The notes: generated by a model from the letters alone, not told the origin. DNA of 64,000 nucleotides from Stutzerimonas stutzeri (GCF_000219605.1 NC_015740.1:3162001-3226000); one strand, 5' to 3'; positions 9,382 through 18,511 are shown, counted from the stretch's first letter. Program-made: numbers and translations.

Positions 9382-10245
9382 ATGACGGCAGGCAACGTGA
9401 ACAACCCGGACGACGACCAACCCCGCTTCTGGCGCGACGACGCCCTGCCCTTTCTGGAGGCGCGCGCCGTCGCCGATGGTCGCAAGGTCTGCTATGCCGC
9501 GCACTGTCACGAGACATTTTCCATCGGTGCGATCACTGCCGGCGCCAGCACCTACTTCAACGGTGACGCCCGCGCACGGATCAGCCGCGGCACCCTGGTG
9601 CTGATCAATCCGCAGACCGTGCATGCCTGCAACCCCATCGACGGCCAGCCTTGGTCGTACCTGATGTTCTATGTCGATGCGCACTGGCTGGGGGCGCTGC
9701 AGCACGAGCTGGGGGCGAGCAGCGATGGCCGCTTCGTGCCCTATGCCGCCATTCAAAGCGTCGATCCGCGGCTGTTCGGTGCGCTGACGCAGCTTCATGC
9801 CTGCCTGACCGATCCGCAGGGCGAGACGCTGCACAAGCAGAGTCTCGCGGTCGAGTTCTTCACCCAGCTGCAACAGACGCTGGCCCCGGCTCCGCACGGG
9901 GCGACCAGCGAGCCGCTGCGACAGCTGCGGCTCGCCGCCGAATATATCGCCGAGCATTGCACCCAAGCCCTGCGCCTGGAGGACATCTGCCAGGCCGCCG
10001 GATTGTCGCCGTCCTACCTGATCCGCGCCTTCAAGCAGCACTACGGCATGACCCCGCACGCCTATCTGCTCAACCGCCGCATCCAGCGCAGCCAGCACTG
10101 GCTGCGCCAGGGGCGTGAGCTGGCAGAGGTGGCCCTGGCCGCGGGTTTCGCCGATCAGGCGCACTTCCAGCGCACCTTCAAGCGCCAGCTGGCGGCGACT
10201 CCCGGGCAGTACCGCGACCGTGTCGCCAGGGCCGCGCGGCACTAG
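9382..10245 (+). CDS. AraC-family transcriptional regulator
   Basis: A 287-residue regulator. The N-terminal ~160 residues form a cupin-like ligand-binding domain (HCHETFSIGAI and GTLVLINPQTVHACNP are typical of AraC_binding domains). The C-terminal ~100 residues hold the two helix-turn-helix motifs (LRLEDICQAAGLSPSYLIRAFKQHYGMTPHAYL, then ELAEVALAAGFADQAHFQRTFKRQ). This family often controls the adjacent transporter, and the LysE exporter gene overlaps its 3' end convergently, so an amino-acid-export role is a reasonable inference. The ATG at 9382 is used; a TTG at 9352 is in frame but has no better support. Confidence 0.88.
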   Translation: MTAGNVNNPDDDQPRFWRDDALPFLEARAVADGRKVCYAAHCHETFSIGAITAGASTYFNGDARARISRGTLVLINPQTVHACNPIDGQPWSYLMFYVDAHWLGALQHELGASSDGRFVPYAAIQSVDPRLFGALTQLHACLTDPQGETLHKQSLAVEFFTQLQQTLAPAPHGATSEPLRQLRLAAEYIAEHCTQALRLEDICQAAGLSPSYLIRAFKQHYGMTPHAYLLNRRIQRSQHWLRQGRELAEVALAAGFADQAHFQRTFKRQLAATPGQYRDRVARAARH

Positions 10246-10829
10246 CCCAGCAGCAGATAGAGCGCGCTGGCGGCCAGCAGCAATGCCATGCTGCGATTCA
10301 ACCAGCGAACCCGTGCCGGTTCCTGCAGATAGCGACCAAGCAAGGCACCGGCGCCCGCCCAGCAGGCGATGGAGGCGTAGCAGATCAGGAAGTAGAGGCC
10401 GGCGAACAGCCATATCCGCAGCACATCACCGTTCGCCGCGAACAGCCCCATGCCAGCCACCGACGCCAGCCAGGCCTTGGGGTTGAGCCATTGCATCAGC
10501 GCACCCTGCAAGAGCGAGGGCCCACTTGTGGCACTCTGAGGTTGCAGTCGTCCGTCATCGGCGGCCAGGCGCCAGGCCATGTAGAGCAGAAAGGCCACAC
10601 CGCCCCACTGAATGCCGCGCAGCAATACCGGGGCGCGTTCCAGCAACTCGTACAGGCCGAGTCCGATCAGCAGCAACAGCAGGGTGAAACCGAGGGTGGC
10701 GCCGGCGATGTGTCGGCCGCTGGCACGCAAGCCGAACCGCGCACCGCAGTTCAGCGCTACCAGATTGACCGGCCCGGGCGTGATGGAGGACGCCAGGGCG
10801 AAGGCGGCCATCGAGAGATAGAGTTCCAT
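10242..10829 (-). CDS. LysE/RhtB-family amino-acid exporter
   Basis: A 195-residue inner-membrane protein with six predicted helices, the standard size for the family. The N-terminal SSITPGPVNLVALNCGARFGLRAS is the diagnostic LysE/RhtB motif (T-P-G-P-x-x...G-x-x-x-G). These carriers export amino acids such as lysine, arginine, homoserine or threonine by proton antiport. The gene is convergent with the AraC regulator gene and their stop regions overlap by four bases, a layout common for LysE exporters and AraC partners. The exact substrate is unknown. Confidence 0.9.
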   Translation of the reverse strand: MELYLSMAAFALASSITPGPVNLVALNCGARFGLRASGRHIAGATLGFTLLLLLIGLGLYELLERAPVLLRGIQWGGVAFLLYMAWRLAADDGRLQPQSATSGPSLLQGALMQWLNPKAWLASVAGMGLFAANGDVLRIWLFAGLYFLICYASIACWAGAGALLGRYLQEPARVRWLNRSMALLLAASALYLLLG

Positions 10830-10915
10830 GAGAAGCGGTGCCTGCCTGGATTAGGAAGGCCGCAGGCTACCCGGCGCGGGAGATCGCCTTATTGAAGGAA
10901 ATTGCCCTGCCTGCG

Positions 10916-11125
10916 CTACAGATGCTGACTGCCTGGGTACGGCCGCTCTTCCTCCAGCTCACCGTCGCGGCCGATGACTTCGACCGATGCCGTACGCCCC
11001 TCCATGAAGGCGTCGAGCGCGCTGTACATCTCGTCCTTGGTGAGGGTGCGCAGCACGGTTTCCTGCGATTGCTGATCTTCCAGCTCCCAGCCCATTTCGG
11101 TGGGCCTGACTTGATAGATGTTCAT
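10916..11125 (-). CDS. small conserved hypothetical protein (69 aa)
   Basis: A 69-residue soluble protein starting at MNIYQVRPTEMGWELEDQ, preceded by AGGAATCACC. The start of the sequence looks like DUF2188-type proteins (short beta-strand start, polar middle). A helical segment (LTKDEMYSALDAFMEGR) and an acidic C-terminus (DGELEEERPYP) follow. The longer frame to 11338 overlaps the neighbouring acidic gene and has no ribosome-binding site. Function is unknown; such proteins are often stress-related in pseudomonads, which is only a guess here. It lies 55 bases downstream of the next small gene on the same strand, so the two may be co-transcribed. Confidence 0.6.
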   Translation of the reverse strand: MNIYQVRPTEMGWELEDQQSQETVLRTLTKDEMYSALDAFMEGRTASVEVIGRDGELEEERPYPGSQHL

Positions 11126-11180
11126 GGTGATTCCTGTGGCGCGAGTAATCCGCTGACGGCGCGGATGGATTGGAGGATGG

Positions 11181-11390
11181 CTAGCCCGGCTGGCTTGAGC
11201 CGTCGCGGCCCTGAATATCCGGGTCGTTTGGCAGCACTTCTGGCTCGTCGGGGTCATCCAGCGGCGATGACTGATCGTCACCACCGGCGGTCTGATCGTC
11301 GAAGTCGGGAGCTTCACCGGCGTTCTTTTCGCCGCCATCGGTCATGGTTACATCAGGCTCATCGCCTGCCTGCTGATCATCTGGCTTCAT
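11181..11390 (-). CDS. small acidic, probably disordered protein (69 aa)
   Basis: A 69-residue protein starting at [18 protein letters not shown], preceded by GAGGCGACC. It is about one third Asp/Glu, rich in Gly, Pro, Ser and Gln, and has almost no aliphatic core, so it is predicted to be disordered. It resembles small acidic hypothetical proteins seen in pseudomonads but no family can be named. The ribosome-binding site and separation from neighbours support it as real; the composition is unlike a shadow frame of a structured gene. Confidence 0.5.
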   Translation of the reverse strand: MKPDDQQAGDEPDVTMTDGGEKNAGEAPDFDDQTAGGDDQSSPLDDPDEPEVLPNDPDIQGRDGSSQPG

Positions 11391-11527
11391 GGTCGCCTCG
11401 GCTGTCGCGGGTGGGTGACTGATATCGATTGGAGGCGACAATCCACACGGCGTTCGAATCGCGCTGCACCGGCGGTCCGAAGGTTGCGAAAAGGCCATTC
11501 GGCAACGCTTCACGTGGCGCTGACTAC

Positions 11528-11554
11528 TAAAGCTCCAGGGCAGTTCGCCGATAC
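11528..11554 (+). promoter_or_regulatory. FliA (sigma-28) promoter of the Cache chemoreceptor gene
   Basis: TAAA at 11528-11531, exactly 15 bases, then GCCGATAC at 11547-11554: a near-exact flagellar-sigma promoter. The transcription start would be near 11561. That leaves a leader too short for the ATG at 11574 but suitable for the TTG at 11610, which has an AGGAG site. Confidence 0.75.
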
Positions 11555-11609
11555 TCCGGAATGTATCGAGCATATGCCCTCCATCCTTTCTGCTCGGTCA
11601 GGAGATCCC

Positions 11610-13589
11610 TTGCAGCAGCCTCGTGCTCGAATCGCCTCGCAACTCGGCTTGGCGCTTGCGCTCATTCTTGCCGTGGTCATCACCGGCAGCACCGTCTTCG
11701 CGCTTCGCTCGCTGAGCGCATCCAACCTCAACACCCGGGAGCAGCATCTGGCCAGCGAAGCACGGCTGCTGTCCGATCAGTTGGCGACCTTCCACGGCAC
11801 CCTGCGCGAGAACACCCAGCGCTTGAGCGGGCTGTTCGAAAAGCGCTTCAGCGATGGCTTGCAGCTCGCCACCGACCAGCGTATCGACGTCGGCGGCGTC
11901 ATGACGCCAGCGCTCATGCATGAAGGCGCGCCACTGAACAACGATTTCAGCGTGGTCGACGACTTCCGCGAAATGACCGCCGGTGTCGCCACCGTGTTCG
12001 CGCGCACGGGCGACGACTTTGTGCGGGTCAGCACCTCGGTCACCAAGCAGGACGGCAGCCGCGCGATCGGCACCCTGCTGGACCGCCAGCACCCGGCGTA
12101 TCCGCTGCTACTCAGTGGAAAGCAGTACATCGGCCGCGCGTTCCTCTTCGACCGGCACTACATGACCCAGTACACGCCGGTGAAGGACCCTGCCGGCCAG
12201 GTGATCGCCGTGCTGTTCGTCGGCTTCGACTACACCGACGCACAACGGATCCAGTTCGACAACCTGGCGCGCTTTCGCATCGGCGAAACCGGCTCGCTCG
12301 CGCTGCTCGACGAAAAACGCCAATGGCTGGTCGCGCCGGCCAATCTGCGGCAGGCCGACCAGGCCGCTGCAACGGTAGCCGAGCTGATCAGCCAGAACGG
12401 CACGGGCGGCTACTGGAGCGATGCCGACCAGGAAATCTACAGCGTCGCGACCCTCTTCGAAGGCGGCCCCTGGACCGTGCTGGCGAGCATGCCGGCGGCC
12501 GAGATACAGCACGTGACCTGGAGCATCGGCGCCCGGCTGGCCATTGGCAACCTGCTGGCGATGATCCTCGCGGTTGCCGCGACCATCTGGCTGCTGCGGC
12601 ACAAGCTCAAGCCGCTGGCTGCCGTGGTGCAGCAGGCGCAGGCATTGGGTGCGGGCGATCTCAGCGTCCGCCTGGACGTGCACAGCCGCGACGAGATCGG
12701 CCAGCTGGCGGACAGCTTCAACCGCATGGGTGACGCGCTGTCGGGCATGGTGTCGCGTATCCGCGGCGCCTCGGGCGAGGTCAGCCAGCGTGCGCAACTG
12801 CTGGCCGGGCTTTCCGGCGGCGCCAATGAAGGCATGGAGCAGCAGTCCGGCGAGATCACCAGCATGGCCGGTGCGGTGGAGGAATTCAGCGCCACCTCGC
12901 TGAACATCGCCGACAACATGCGCGACACCCAGCGCGTGGCGCGCGCCAATGCCGAGCAGACCCGTGTCGGCCGTGCCGCCATGGACGAGGCATCCGAGGC
13001 CCTGGCGCAGATCGCCACGGCATTGAGCGGTACCGCCCGCGTGGTGGAGAGCCTGGACAAGCGCTCGCAGGAGATCGGCAGCATCGTCGGGGTAATCACC
13101 GCCATCGCCGAACAGACCAACCTGCTCGCCCTGAACGCGGCCATCGAAGCCGCACGGGCGGGCGAACAGGGTCGCGGGTTCGCCGTGGTCGCCGACGAGG
13201 TGCGCAGCCTGGCCTCGCGCACCCGCGAAGCCACCGACCGCATCACCGGCATGATCAGCCAGATCCAGGCCGAAACCGGCAACGCCATGAGCACCATGGA
13301 GCGGGGCCAGCGGTTGATGGACGACGGCCTGCAGCGCAACGCCAAGGTGGCCGAGGTGCTCGCCCTGATCGACGACCAGAGCCGCAGTGCCGACGAGCAG
13401 TTCAGCGCCATCAGCACCGCCACCCAGGAGCAGAGCAGTACCGCCACACTGCTCAGCAGCAACCTGCAGAGCATCGCACTGACCAACCAGGAGCAGCGCG
13501 AGGTGGTCGCCAACCTGGCCGGCACCGCCGGCGAGCTGGACAAGCTGGCAGCCGAACTGCGCACCCAGGTCGAGCGCTTTCGCGCCTAG
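11610..13589 (+). CDS. methyl-accepting chemotaxis protein with Cache (sCache_3-like) sensor
   Basis: A 659-residue chemoreceptor. The TTG at 11610 is chosen because AGGAGATCCC precedes it at ideal distance and the FliA promoter at 11528-11554 leaves almost no leader for the upstream ATG at 11574; the ATG remains possible (671 residues). A membrane helix is followed by a ~270-residue periplasmic Cache domain: [27 protein letters not shown], the K-Q-Y-I-G-R-A segment and [10 protein letters not shown] are typical of Cache3-Cache2 fusion sensors. A second membrane helix, HAMP and the signalling domain ([20 protein letters not shown]) follow. Receptors of this sensor class commonly bind organic acids, but the ligand is not predictable here. 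Confidence 0.92.
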   Translation: MQQPRARIASQLGLALALILAVVITGSTVFALRSLSASNLNTREQHLASEARLLSDQLATFHGTLRENTQRLSGLFEKRFSDGLQLATDQRIDVGGVMTPALMHEGAPLNNDFSVVDDFREMTAGVATVFARTGDDFVRVSTSVTKQDGSRAIGTLLDRQHPAYPLLLSGKQYIGRAFLFDRHYMTQYTPVKDPAGQVIAVLFVGFDYTDAQRIQFDNLARFRIGETGSLALLDEKRQWLVAPANLRQADQAAATVAELISQNGTGGYWSDADQEIYSVATLFEGGPWTVLASMPAAEIQHVTWSIGARLAIGNLLAMILAVAATIWLLRHKLKPLAAVVQQAQALGAGDLSVRLDVHSRDEIGQLADSFNRMGDALSGMVSRIRGASGEVSQRAQLLAGLSGGANEGMEQQSGEITSMAGAVEEFSATSLNIADNMRDTQRVARANAEQTRVGRAAMDEASEALAQIATALSGTARVVESLDKRSQEIGSIVGVITAIAEQTNLLALNAAIEAARAGEQGRGFAVVADEVRSLASRTREATDRITGMISQIQAETGNAMSTMERGQRLMDDGLQRNAKVAEVLALIDDQSRSADEQFSAISTATQEQSSTATLLSSNLQSIALTNQEQREVVANLAGTAGELDKLAAELRTQVERFRA

Positions 13590-13716
13590 CCCTGGCAGGC
13601 AGCGCTTGTGACGCCGCGCGGGACGGCGTCGCAGGCAGGCGCGACCATCCAACCGATTGCGCTACCCGCTGCGCTCCACCACACTGCCAGCTCACCCAAC
13701 CGCAGTCGGAGATTCC

Positions 13717-14115
13717 ATGCAGACACTCACCCCACAATCCCGCGCGGCCATTCTCGAAAACCCGGACGCTCTGGAATGCACCCTCTACCGCCCCGACGAA
13801 TATGACGAGGAAGCGGAAGAGCAGGACCTAGGAGACGCACGCATCGTCATCACCGGCCCCTTCCAGGCGCCGGCCGAATGGGATGCCAAGGATCGCGACG
13901 ACTACTTCGACGGCACCGCGCCGGAAGCCTTCGTCGTCGCCCGCATCGCCTGTCAGGCGGCACCCGATTCCGGGGTCTATTTCACCGCCGTGCCCGGCGA
14001 CTATGCCGCGGTCACCGAAAGCCCGGGCAAGATCTCGATGTTCTACGTCTGGGACTGCCTGAACGACGCCGAAGGCCAGTACGTGCTGATCCGCGAGGAA
14101 GAAGACGAGGTCTGA
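13717..14115 (+). CDS. acidic hypothetical protein (132 aa)
   Basis: A 132-residue soluble, strongly acidic protein starting at MQTLTPQSRAAILENP, with GGAGATTCC just upstream; the frame extends further but without a site. No signal peptide or membrane helix. The middle (ARIVITGPFQAPAEWDAKDRDDYFDG) and the end (MFYVWDCLNDAEGQYVLIREEEDEV) look like an ordered alpha/beta domain with an acidic tail. I do not recognise a family. It stands alone between the chemoreceptor and the DUF445 gene. Confidence 0.68.
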   Translation: MQTLTPQSRAAILENPDALECTLYRPDEYDEEAEEQDLGDARIVITGPFQAPAEWDAKDRDDYFDGTAPEAFVVARIACQAAPDSGVYFTAVPGDYAAVTESPGKISMFYVWDCLNDAEGQYVLIREEEDEV

Positions 14116-14128
14116 TCCACGAGGCGAC

Positions 14129-14162
14129 GCCCACCTCACGGCTTCATGCCCCAGAGGTGGGC
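14129..14162 (+). terminator. possible hairpin terminator after the 132-aa gene
   Basis: GCCCACCTC at 14129-14137 pairs with GAGGTGGGC at 14154-14162 across a 16-base loop, starting 13 bases after the stop codon at 14115. No T-run follows, so it is only a possible terminator. Confidence 0.35.
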
Positions 14163-14285
14163 TCAGCCCGCCGATGCATCGCAGCCAACTGCTGAACCTC
14201 CCCTGCAGAGCTGCAGCGCGTACCGACCGCCATCCCTGCTTTGCTGTCTACTGCACACACGCTCACCATCGACACGAGGAACCGC

Positions 14286-15551
14286 ATGCGTTCGCTGATC
14301 AGCGCCTGGCAGTCACCGGTTTCGCGGATGAAGCTGGTCGCCGGCCTGCTGCTGTTGCTGGCCGCCCTGCTGTACATCGTCGCGACCCGTTTCGAGACCG
14401 TCCACCCGGCCTGGGGCTATGTGGCCTCCTTCGCCGAAGCCGCCATGGTCGGCGCCATCGCCGACTGGTTCGCCGTCACCGCCCTGTTCCGTCACCCGCT
14501 CGGCCTGCCGATTCCCCATACGGCGATCATCCCGCGCAGCAAGGCGCGCATCGGCCGCAACCTGTCGAGCTTCATCACCACCCATTTCCTCGCCACGCCG
14601 CTGGTGCTCGCCAAGTTGCAGGAGCTGGACCTCGCCTCGCGCCTGGCTGGCTGGCTGCGCCATCCACGCAATGCCGAAGCGGTCGGCCGCCGGCTCACCG
14701 GGGTCGCGCATTTCGGCATCGCCGCGCTGCATGACGAGCGCGTGCGCGCCTTTGTCGAAGCCAAGGTGATCGGCCGCCTGCGCAAGTTCGACCTCGCCCC
14801 GCCGCTGGCCCAGGCACTGCGCGTGCTGACCAGCCAGGGGCGCCATCAGGCGATGCTCGACGAACTGCTGCTGCGCCTCGACTCGATCATGCAGGACGAA
14901 CAGACCCGCGCGCTGGTCGCCGACGCCATCAGCCGGGAAATCCGCACCCTGCGCTATCTCGGCCTGAGCCGGCCGGTGAGCGGCTGGTCGGCCAACAAGT
15001 TCGTCGACGGCCTGTCCGCGCTGATCGCCGAGATCGCTGCCGACCCCGAACACCTGATCCGCCAGCGCTTCGACGAGCACGTCGGCGAATACATCGAACG
15101 CCTGGAACAGGACCCGCACTACGCCCTGGAGGTCGAGCGCATCCTCGCCCAACTGCTGGAACACCCGGCCACCAGCGCCTATTTCGGCAACCTCTGGCAG
15201 GAACTCACAGCCTGGCTGGAAAGCGACCTGGCCCGCGACGATTCGCGCATCGGTCGGCGTATCGTCGCGCTCTGCCGCGGTCTCGGCGACGGCCTGGCGG
15301 CGGACGAGTCCATGCGCAACTGGATCAACGAGCAACTGCTGGCGGCCACCCCCGGCCTGTTGGAACGCTACCGCGGGCAGATCGGCGCCTATATCGCTCA
15401 GCGCGTGGAGAACTGGGAAAGCCGCGAACTGGTCGAGCAGCTGGAACAGAGCGTCGGCAAGGACCTGCAGTACATCCGCATCAACGGCACCCTGGTCGGT
15501 GGCCTGGTCGGACTGGTGCTGCATGCGCTGACGCAGCTGGTGGCAGGCTGA
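14286..15551 (+). CDS. DUF445-family membrane protein
   Basis: A 421-residue protein with two N-terminal membrane helices (residues ~18-36 and 47-65), a long helical soluble domain and a hydrophobic C-terminal segment (GGLVGLVLHALTQLVAG). The N-terminal block FAEAAMVGAIADWFAVTALFRHPLGLPIPHTAIIP is the hallmark of DUF445/YjiN-type inner-membrane proteins, whose function is unknown. GAGGAACCGC before the ATG at 14286 supports this start over one at 14241. It converges on the ABC-transporter operon, whose last gene ends five bases away. Confidence 0.88.
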   Translation: MRSLISAWQSPVSRMKLVAGLLLLLAALLYIVATRFETVHPAWGYVASFAEAAMVGAIADWFAVTALFRHPLGLPIPHTAIIPRSKARIGRNLSSFITTHFLATPLVLAKLQELDLASRLAGWLRHPRNAEAVGRRLTGVAHFGIAALHDERVRAFVEAKVIGRLRKFDLAPPLAQALRVLTSQGRHQAMLDELLLRLDSIMQDEQTRALVADAISREIRTLRYLGLSRPVSGWSANKFVDGLSALIAEIAADPEHLIRQRFDEHVGEYIERLEQDPHYALEVERILAQLLEHPATSAYFGNLWQELTAWLESDLARDDSRIGRRIVALCRGLGDGLAADESMRNWINEQLLAATPGLLERYRGQIGAYIAQRVENWESRELVEQLEQSVGKDLQYIRINGTLVGGLVGLVLHALTQLVAG

Positions 15552-15556
15552 AGGGT

Positions 15557-16201
15557 TCAGGCCCGACGCAGCGGCGCGCCGCTCTGGCTACCAGCCGCCA
15601 GCGGCTCATCGCAGCGCAGCGTTGCCGGGCGGCCGACCAGGTACCACAGGCGGTTGGCCAGGTAGTCGGCATCGCGCGGGTCATGGGTCACGCAGATCAT
15701 CGCCATCCCGGGGTGCCGAACGAGCAGCCGCGCTATCAGGTCGCGCAGTTCGGCGGCGCGCTCGGCATCCAGCGAGGCGAAGGGTTCGTCGAGCAGCAAC
15801 AGATCCGGCTTGATCGCCAGACAGCGCGCCAGTGCCGCCCTGCGCGCCATGCCCAGCGAGAGCTGATCCGGCAGGCTGTCGGCCGCGCCACCCAGCCCCA
15901 CCTCGGCCAATAGCCGCTCGATGTCGGCCGGGCTGGCGCCGACCAGTGCCAGGTTCTGCCGCACCGTGCGCCAGGGCAGCAGCCGGTGTTCCTGGAACAG
16001 ATAGCCGATGCGCAACCCGGCACGCTGCTGCACGCCTGGGCTCAACCGCGGCTCGAGGCCGGCGATGGCGTTGAGCAGCGTAGTCTTGCCGACACCGGAA
16101 GGCCCGAGCAGGCAGATGCGATCGCCGGCACACACCCGGCCCTCGATCACACCGAGCACCGGGTGGCCGGCGGCGGGGCCATTCAGGCGCAGCTCAAGCA
16201 T
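15557..16201 (-). CDS. ABC transporter ATP-binding subunit (nitrate/sulfonate/taurine type)
   Basis: A 214-residue nucleotide-binding subunit, third gene of an importer operon. Walker A is GPSGVGKTT (residues ~33-41), the Q-loop region is LFQEHRLLPWRT, the ABC signature is the divergent LSLGMARRA, Walker B is LLLLDEPFAS and the switch His lies in CVTHDPRDA. It is slightly shorter than typical SsuB/TauB subunits (~240-270). It overlaps the permease gene by eight bases, indicating translational coupling. It would power uptake through the permease encoded just upstream; the substrate is not evident. Confidence 0.88.
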   Translation of the reverse strand: MLELRLNGPAAGHPVLGVIEGRVCAGDRICLLGPSGVGKTTLLNAIAGLEPRLSPGVQQRAGLRIGYLFQEHRLLPWRTVRQNLALVGASPADIERLLAEVGLGGAADSLPDQLSLGMARRAALARCLAIKPDLLLLDEPFASLDAERAAELRDLIARLLVRHPGMAMICVTHDPRDADYLANRLWYLVGRPATLRCDEPLAAGSQSGAPLRRA

Positions 16202-16955
16202 GGCGCACGCCCGCTTCGCGCCAGGCGGAGGCGCGGCGTTCGAGCGGTTGCAGCAGGGCCAGCTCGATCAGCTGCACCACGGCGATGAACGCCAGGCTGT
16301 AGGCGAGGATGCTGGCCACGTCAAACACCTGGAAGGCCATGTGCAGCTGGAAGCCGATGCCGTCGGAACGACCGAGCAGCTCCACCACCAGCACGATCTT
16401 CCAGATCAGCGCCAACCCACCGCGGGTGGCCGCCATCAGGTAGGGGAACAGCTGCGGCAGCCAGACGTGGGCGAGGCGCTGCCAGCGGCCGAAGCCGTAG
16501 ACCCGCGCCATCTGTTCGAGCTTGGGGTCTAGGCTGCGGGCGCCTTCGCGCACCGTCACCGCCACGTTCGGCACCTTGTTGACCACCACCGCCAGCACCG
16601 CCGCCGCTTCCACCAGGCCGAACCAGACGTAGAGCAGGATGATGGTGACCAGCGCCGGCAGGTTGAGAAACAGCACCAGCAGCGGATCGAGCAGCGCATT
16701 GGCCAGCCGCGAGCGGCCCATCCACACACCGAGCAGCGTGCCCAGCGCCATGGCCAGGGCGAACGCGATCAGCACTCGGCGCAGGGTCACCAGCAGGTGC
16801 TCGGGCAGCTCGCCGCTCTGCAGCGCTTGCCAGAAGGTATCGAGCACAGCGGCGGGCGTGGGCAGCAACGGTGTCTGCACCACCAGTGCGATGCCGGCCC
16901 AGAGCAGCAGCGCCAAAGGCAGCGCCACCCAGCAGGCCCAGCGCGAGCCGCTCAT
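16194..16955 (-). CDS. ABC transporter permease (SsuC/TauC-type)
   Basis: A 253-residue inner-membrane permease with about six helices. The EAA loop is recognisable (EGARSLDPKLEQMARVYGFGRWQRLAHVWLPQLFPYL, with the conserved Gly and LP). Together with the fused-type flanking genes it belongs to the BPD_transp_1 permeases of the nitrate/taurine/sulfonate group. It overlaps the substrate-binding gene by four bases (ATGA) and the ATPase gene by eight, so the three are one translationally coupled operon in the order binding protein, permease, ATPase. Confidence 0.88.
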   Translation of the reverse strand: MSGSRWACWVALPLALLLWAGIALVVQTPLLPTPAAVLDTFWQALQSGELPEHLLVTLRRVLIAFALAMALGTLLGVWMGRSRLANALLDPLLVLFLNLPALVTIILLYVWFGLVEAAAVLAVVVNKVPNVAVTVREGARSLDPKLEQMARVYGFGRWQRLAHVWLPQLFPYLMAATRGGLALIWKIVLVVELLGRSDGIGFQLHMAFQVFDVASILAYSLAFIAVVQLIELALLQPLERRASAWREAGVRHA

Positions 16956-17959
16956 GGTGCGCTCTGGAACAGCGCGGCCGGCATCAGCCGCGCCGGATCG
17001 CTGCCGGTCAGCACCAGCAGCCGCTGCAGGTCGGCGACACGTGCGGCATCCATTGGCTGCGGAATGCCCGCGACGAAGCTGTCGCGCAGCGCGGCGAACA
17101 CCGCCTCATCCTCGGCGCGCATGAGCGGACGGATCGCCTGCCAGTACGCCGGTTCGCTGGCGAGCTCGTGCTTGCTCTGACGCAGTGCGCTGGCGAAGCG
17201 TTGCAGCAACGCTTCGTTGGCCTGCGCCCAGGGTTCGGGAAACAGATAGCCGAGTACCGGCAACTGCGCGTCGAGCTGCAGATCGCCCAGCAGGTCGGCC
17301 AGGCCGAAGGCAGTCTGCACCCCACCCTCGCCACGCAGGCGCGCGGAGAAATGCCAGAACGTCAGCAGCGCATCCAGCTGGCCGCGGCGCAGCGCCTGGC
17401 CCAGCAGCGGCGGCGCGGCGTACTGCACGCGGGCCTCCCTGGCGAGATCGATGCCCTGCTCCGCCGCGGCGCGTTGCAGCAGCAGCCAGCCGATGCCGTC
17501 CGGCCCGCCGGCGACGCCGATGCGCTTGCCGCGCAGATCGGCCAGCGTGCGGATCGTGCTGCCGGCCGGCACCAGCACTTCACCGAGCTGCGAGGAGAAC
17601 GGCAGGTAGCGATAGCTGCTGCCCGCCGCATGCCGCGTCTGCGCCCAGGGCAGGTCGCTCACCGCACCATCGACACTGCCGCTGGACAATGCCAGGCGCG
17701 ACGCCGGCACGTCGGCTGCCAGGCGCACCTTCAGTTCGAAGCCGTTGGCGTGGTCCAGCTGACGTCGTTTGAGGTGTTCCAGCTCCCAGTGCGGCGTGCC
17801 GAACTGCAGCACGCTCAGGGTGAGCACCGGCAACGCCTCGGCGCGGGCGCACCAGGGCAGCACGGCGATGCTCAGCAGAACGCCGAACCGCAGCCACCTG
17901 CTGCAGGCGCTGAAGGCATGCTGTATACGGCGAACGAGGACGAGCGTGGGAGGCATCAT
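16952..17959 (-). CDS. ABC transporter periplasmic substrate-binding protein (SsuA/THI5-like)
   Basis: A 335-residue binding protein. A long basic N-region and the hydrophobic stretch LRFGVLLSIAVLPWCARAEA form an export signal. The mature part resembles NMT1/THI5-like and SsuA-type type-II binding proteins (SSGSVDGAVSDLPWA, LADLRGKRIGVAGGPDGIGWLLLQRAA, RRGQLDALLTFWHFSARL). Family ligands include sulfonates, nitrate and pyrimidine precursors; nothing here fixes which. It is the first gene of the three-gene importer operon. Either of two adjacent ATG codons (17959 or 17956) could be the start. Confidence 0.85.
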   Translation of the reverse strand: MMPPTLVLVRRIQHAFSACSRWLRFGVLLSIAVLPWCARAEALPVLTLSVLQFGTPHWELEHLKRRQLDHANGFELKVRLAADVPASRLALSSGSVDGAVSDLPWAQTRHAAGSSYRYLPFSSQLGEVLVPAGSTIRTLADLRGKRIGVAGGPDGIGWLLLQRAAAEQGIDLAREARVQYAAPPLLGQALRRGQLDALLTFWHFSARLRGEGGVQTAFGLADLLGDLQLDAQLPVLGYLFPEPWAQANEALLQRFASALRQSKHELASEPAYWQAIRPLMRAEDEAVFAALRDSFVAGIPQPMDAARVADLQRLLVLTGSDPARLMPAALFQSAP

Positions 17960-18067
17960 GCCCGCAGGGTACGAAGCCCCCCGGCGGGCACGAATTGTAC
18001 TTTGGTGCCTGTTTGCTGCTGCGATGGTCGCGAAGCGCGCCGGCCGCCGACATGGCCGGCGCCGTGA

Positions 18068-18511
18068 TCAGGCCTGGGTGGCGATGCGTTGCAGCAGGCG
18101 CGCCTGCAGCTTCTCCAGCTCCGCCGGATCGGCCTTGCCCGCCGCGTGGATGCCCAGCCCTTCACCGGCGTAGCGCGGCACGATGTGCATGTGGATATGG
18201 AACACCGTCTGCCCGGCCGGCGCGCCATTGAACTGGGCGACCTGCACGCCGTCGGGCTCGAGCTCGGCGACGATGGCCCGGGTCAGCTTCTGCACCACCT
18301 TGATCACCTTCGCGAGCGCCTCGCTGTCCACGTCGAGGATGTTGCAGGCCGCCGAGCGCTTGGGGATCACCAGCGTGTGGCCGAAGGACTGCGGGAAGAG
18401 ATCGAGAAAGGCGAGCACGTCGTCGTCCTCGTAGAGCTTGTAGCAGGGGGCGTCGCCGCGAATGATCTGGGCGAAGATGTTCTGCGGATCGTAGGTCGTG
18501 GTCAGGGACAC
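18068..18511 (-). CDS. HIT-family nucleotide hydrolase
   Basis: A 147-residue cytosolic protein of the histidine-triad superfamily. The triad motif HIHMHI (His105, 107, 109) is followed by VPRY, and the N-terminal FAQIIRGDAPCYKLYEDDDVLAFLD is typical of HinT/Fhit-like bacterial HIT proteins. They hydrolyse nucleoside phosphoramidates or dinucleoside polyphosphates; the physiological substrate is usually unknown. The start is GTG with a GGAGA site eight bases upstream. It diverges from the carboxypeptidase gene. Confidence 0.9.
   Translation of the reverse strand: MSLTTTYDPQNIFAQIIRGDAPCYKLYEDDDVLAFLDLFPQSFGHTLVIPKRSAACNILDVDSEALAKVIKVVQKLTRAIVAELEPDGVQVAQFNGAPAGQTVFHIHMHIVPRYAGEGLGIHAAGKADPAELEKLQARLLQRIATQA

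Noticed and set aside
597..13589. Repeated near-identical blocks in the chemoreceptor genes as possible mobile or recombination repeats
   Set aside because: The similarity is confined to the conserved signalling hairpin and HAMP codons and is explained by protein conservation.
12108..13652. A 514-codon antisense frame over the Cache chemoreceptor
   Set aside because: Antisense shadow of the conserved signalling domain; no start site and repetitive composition.
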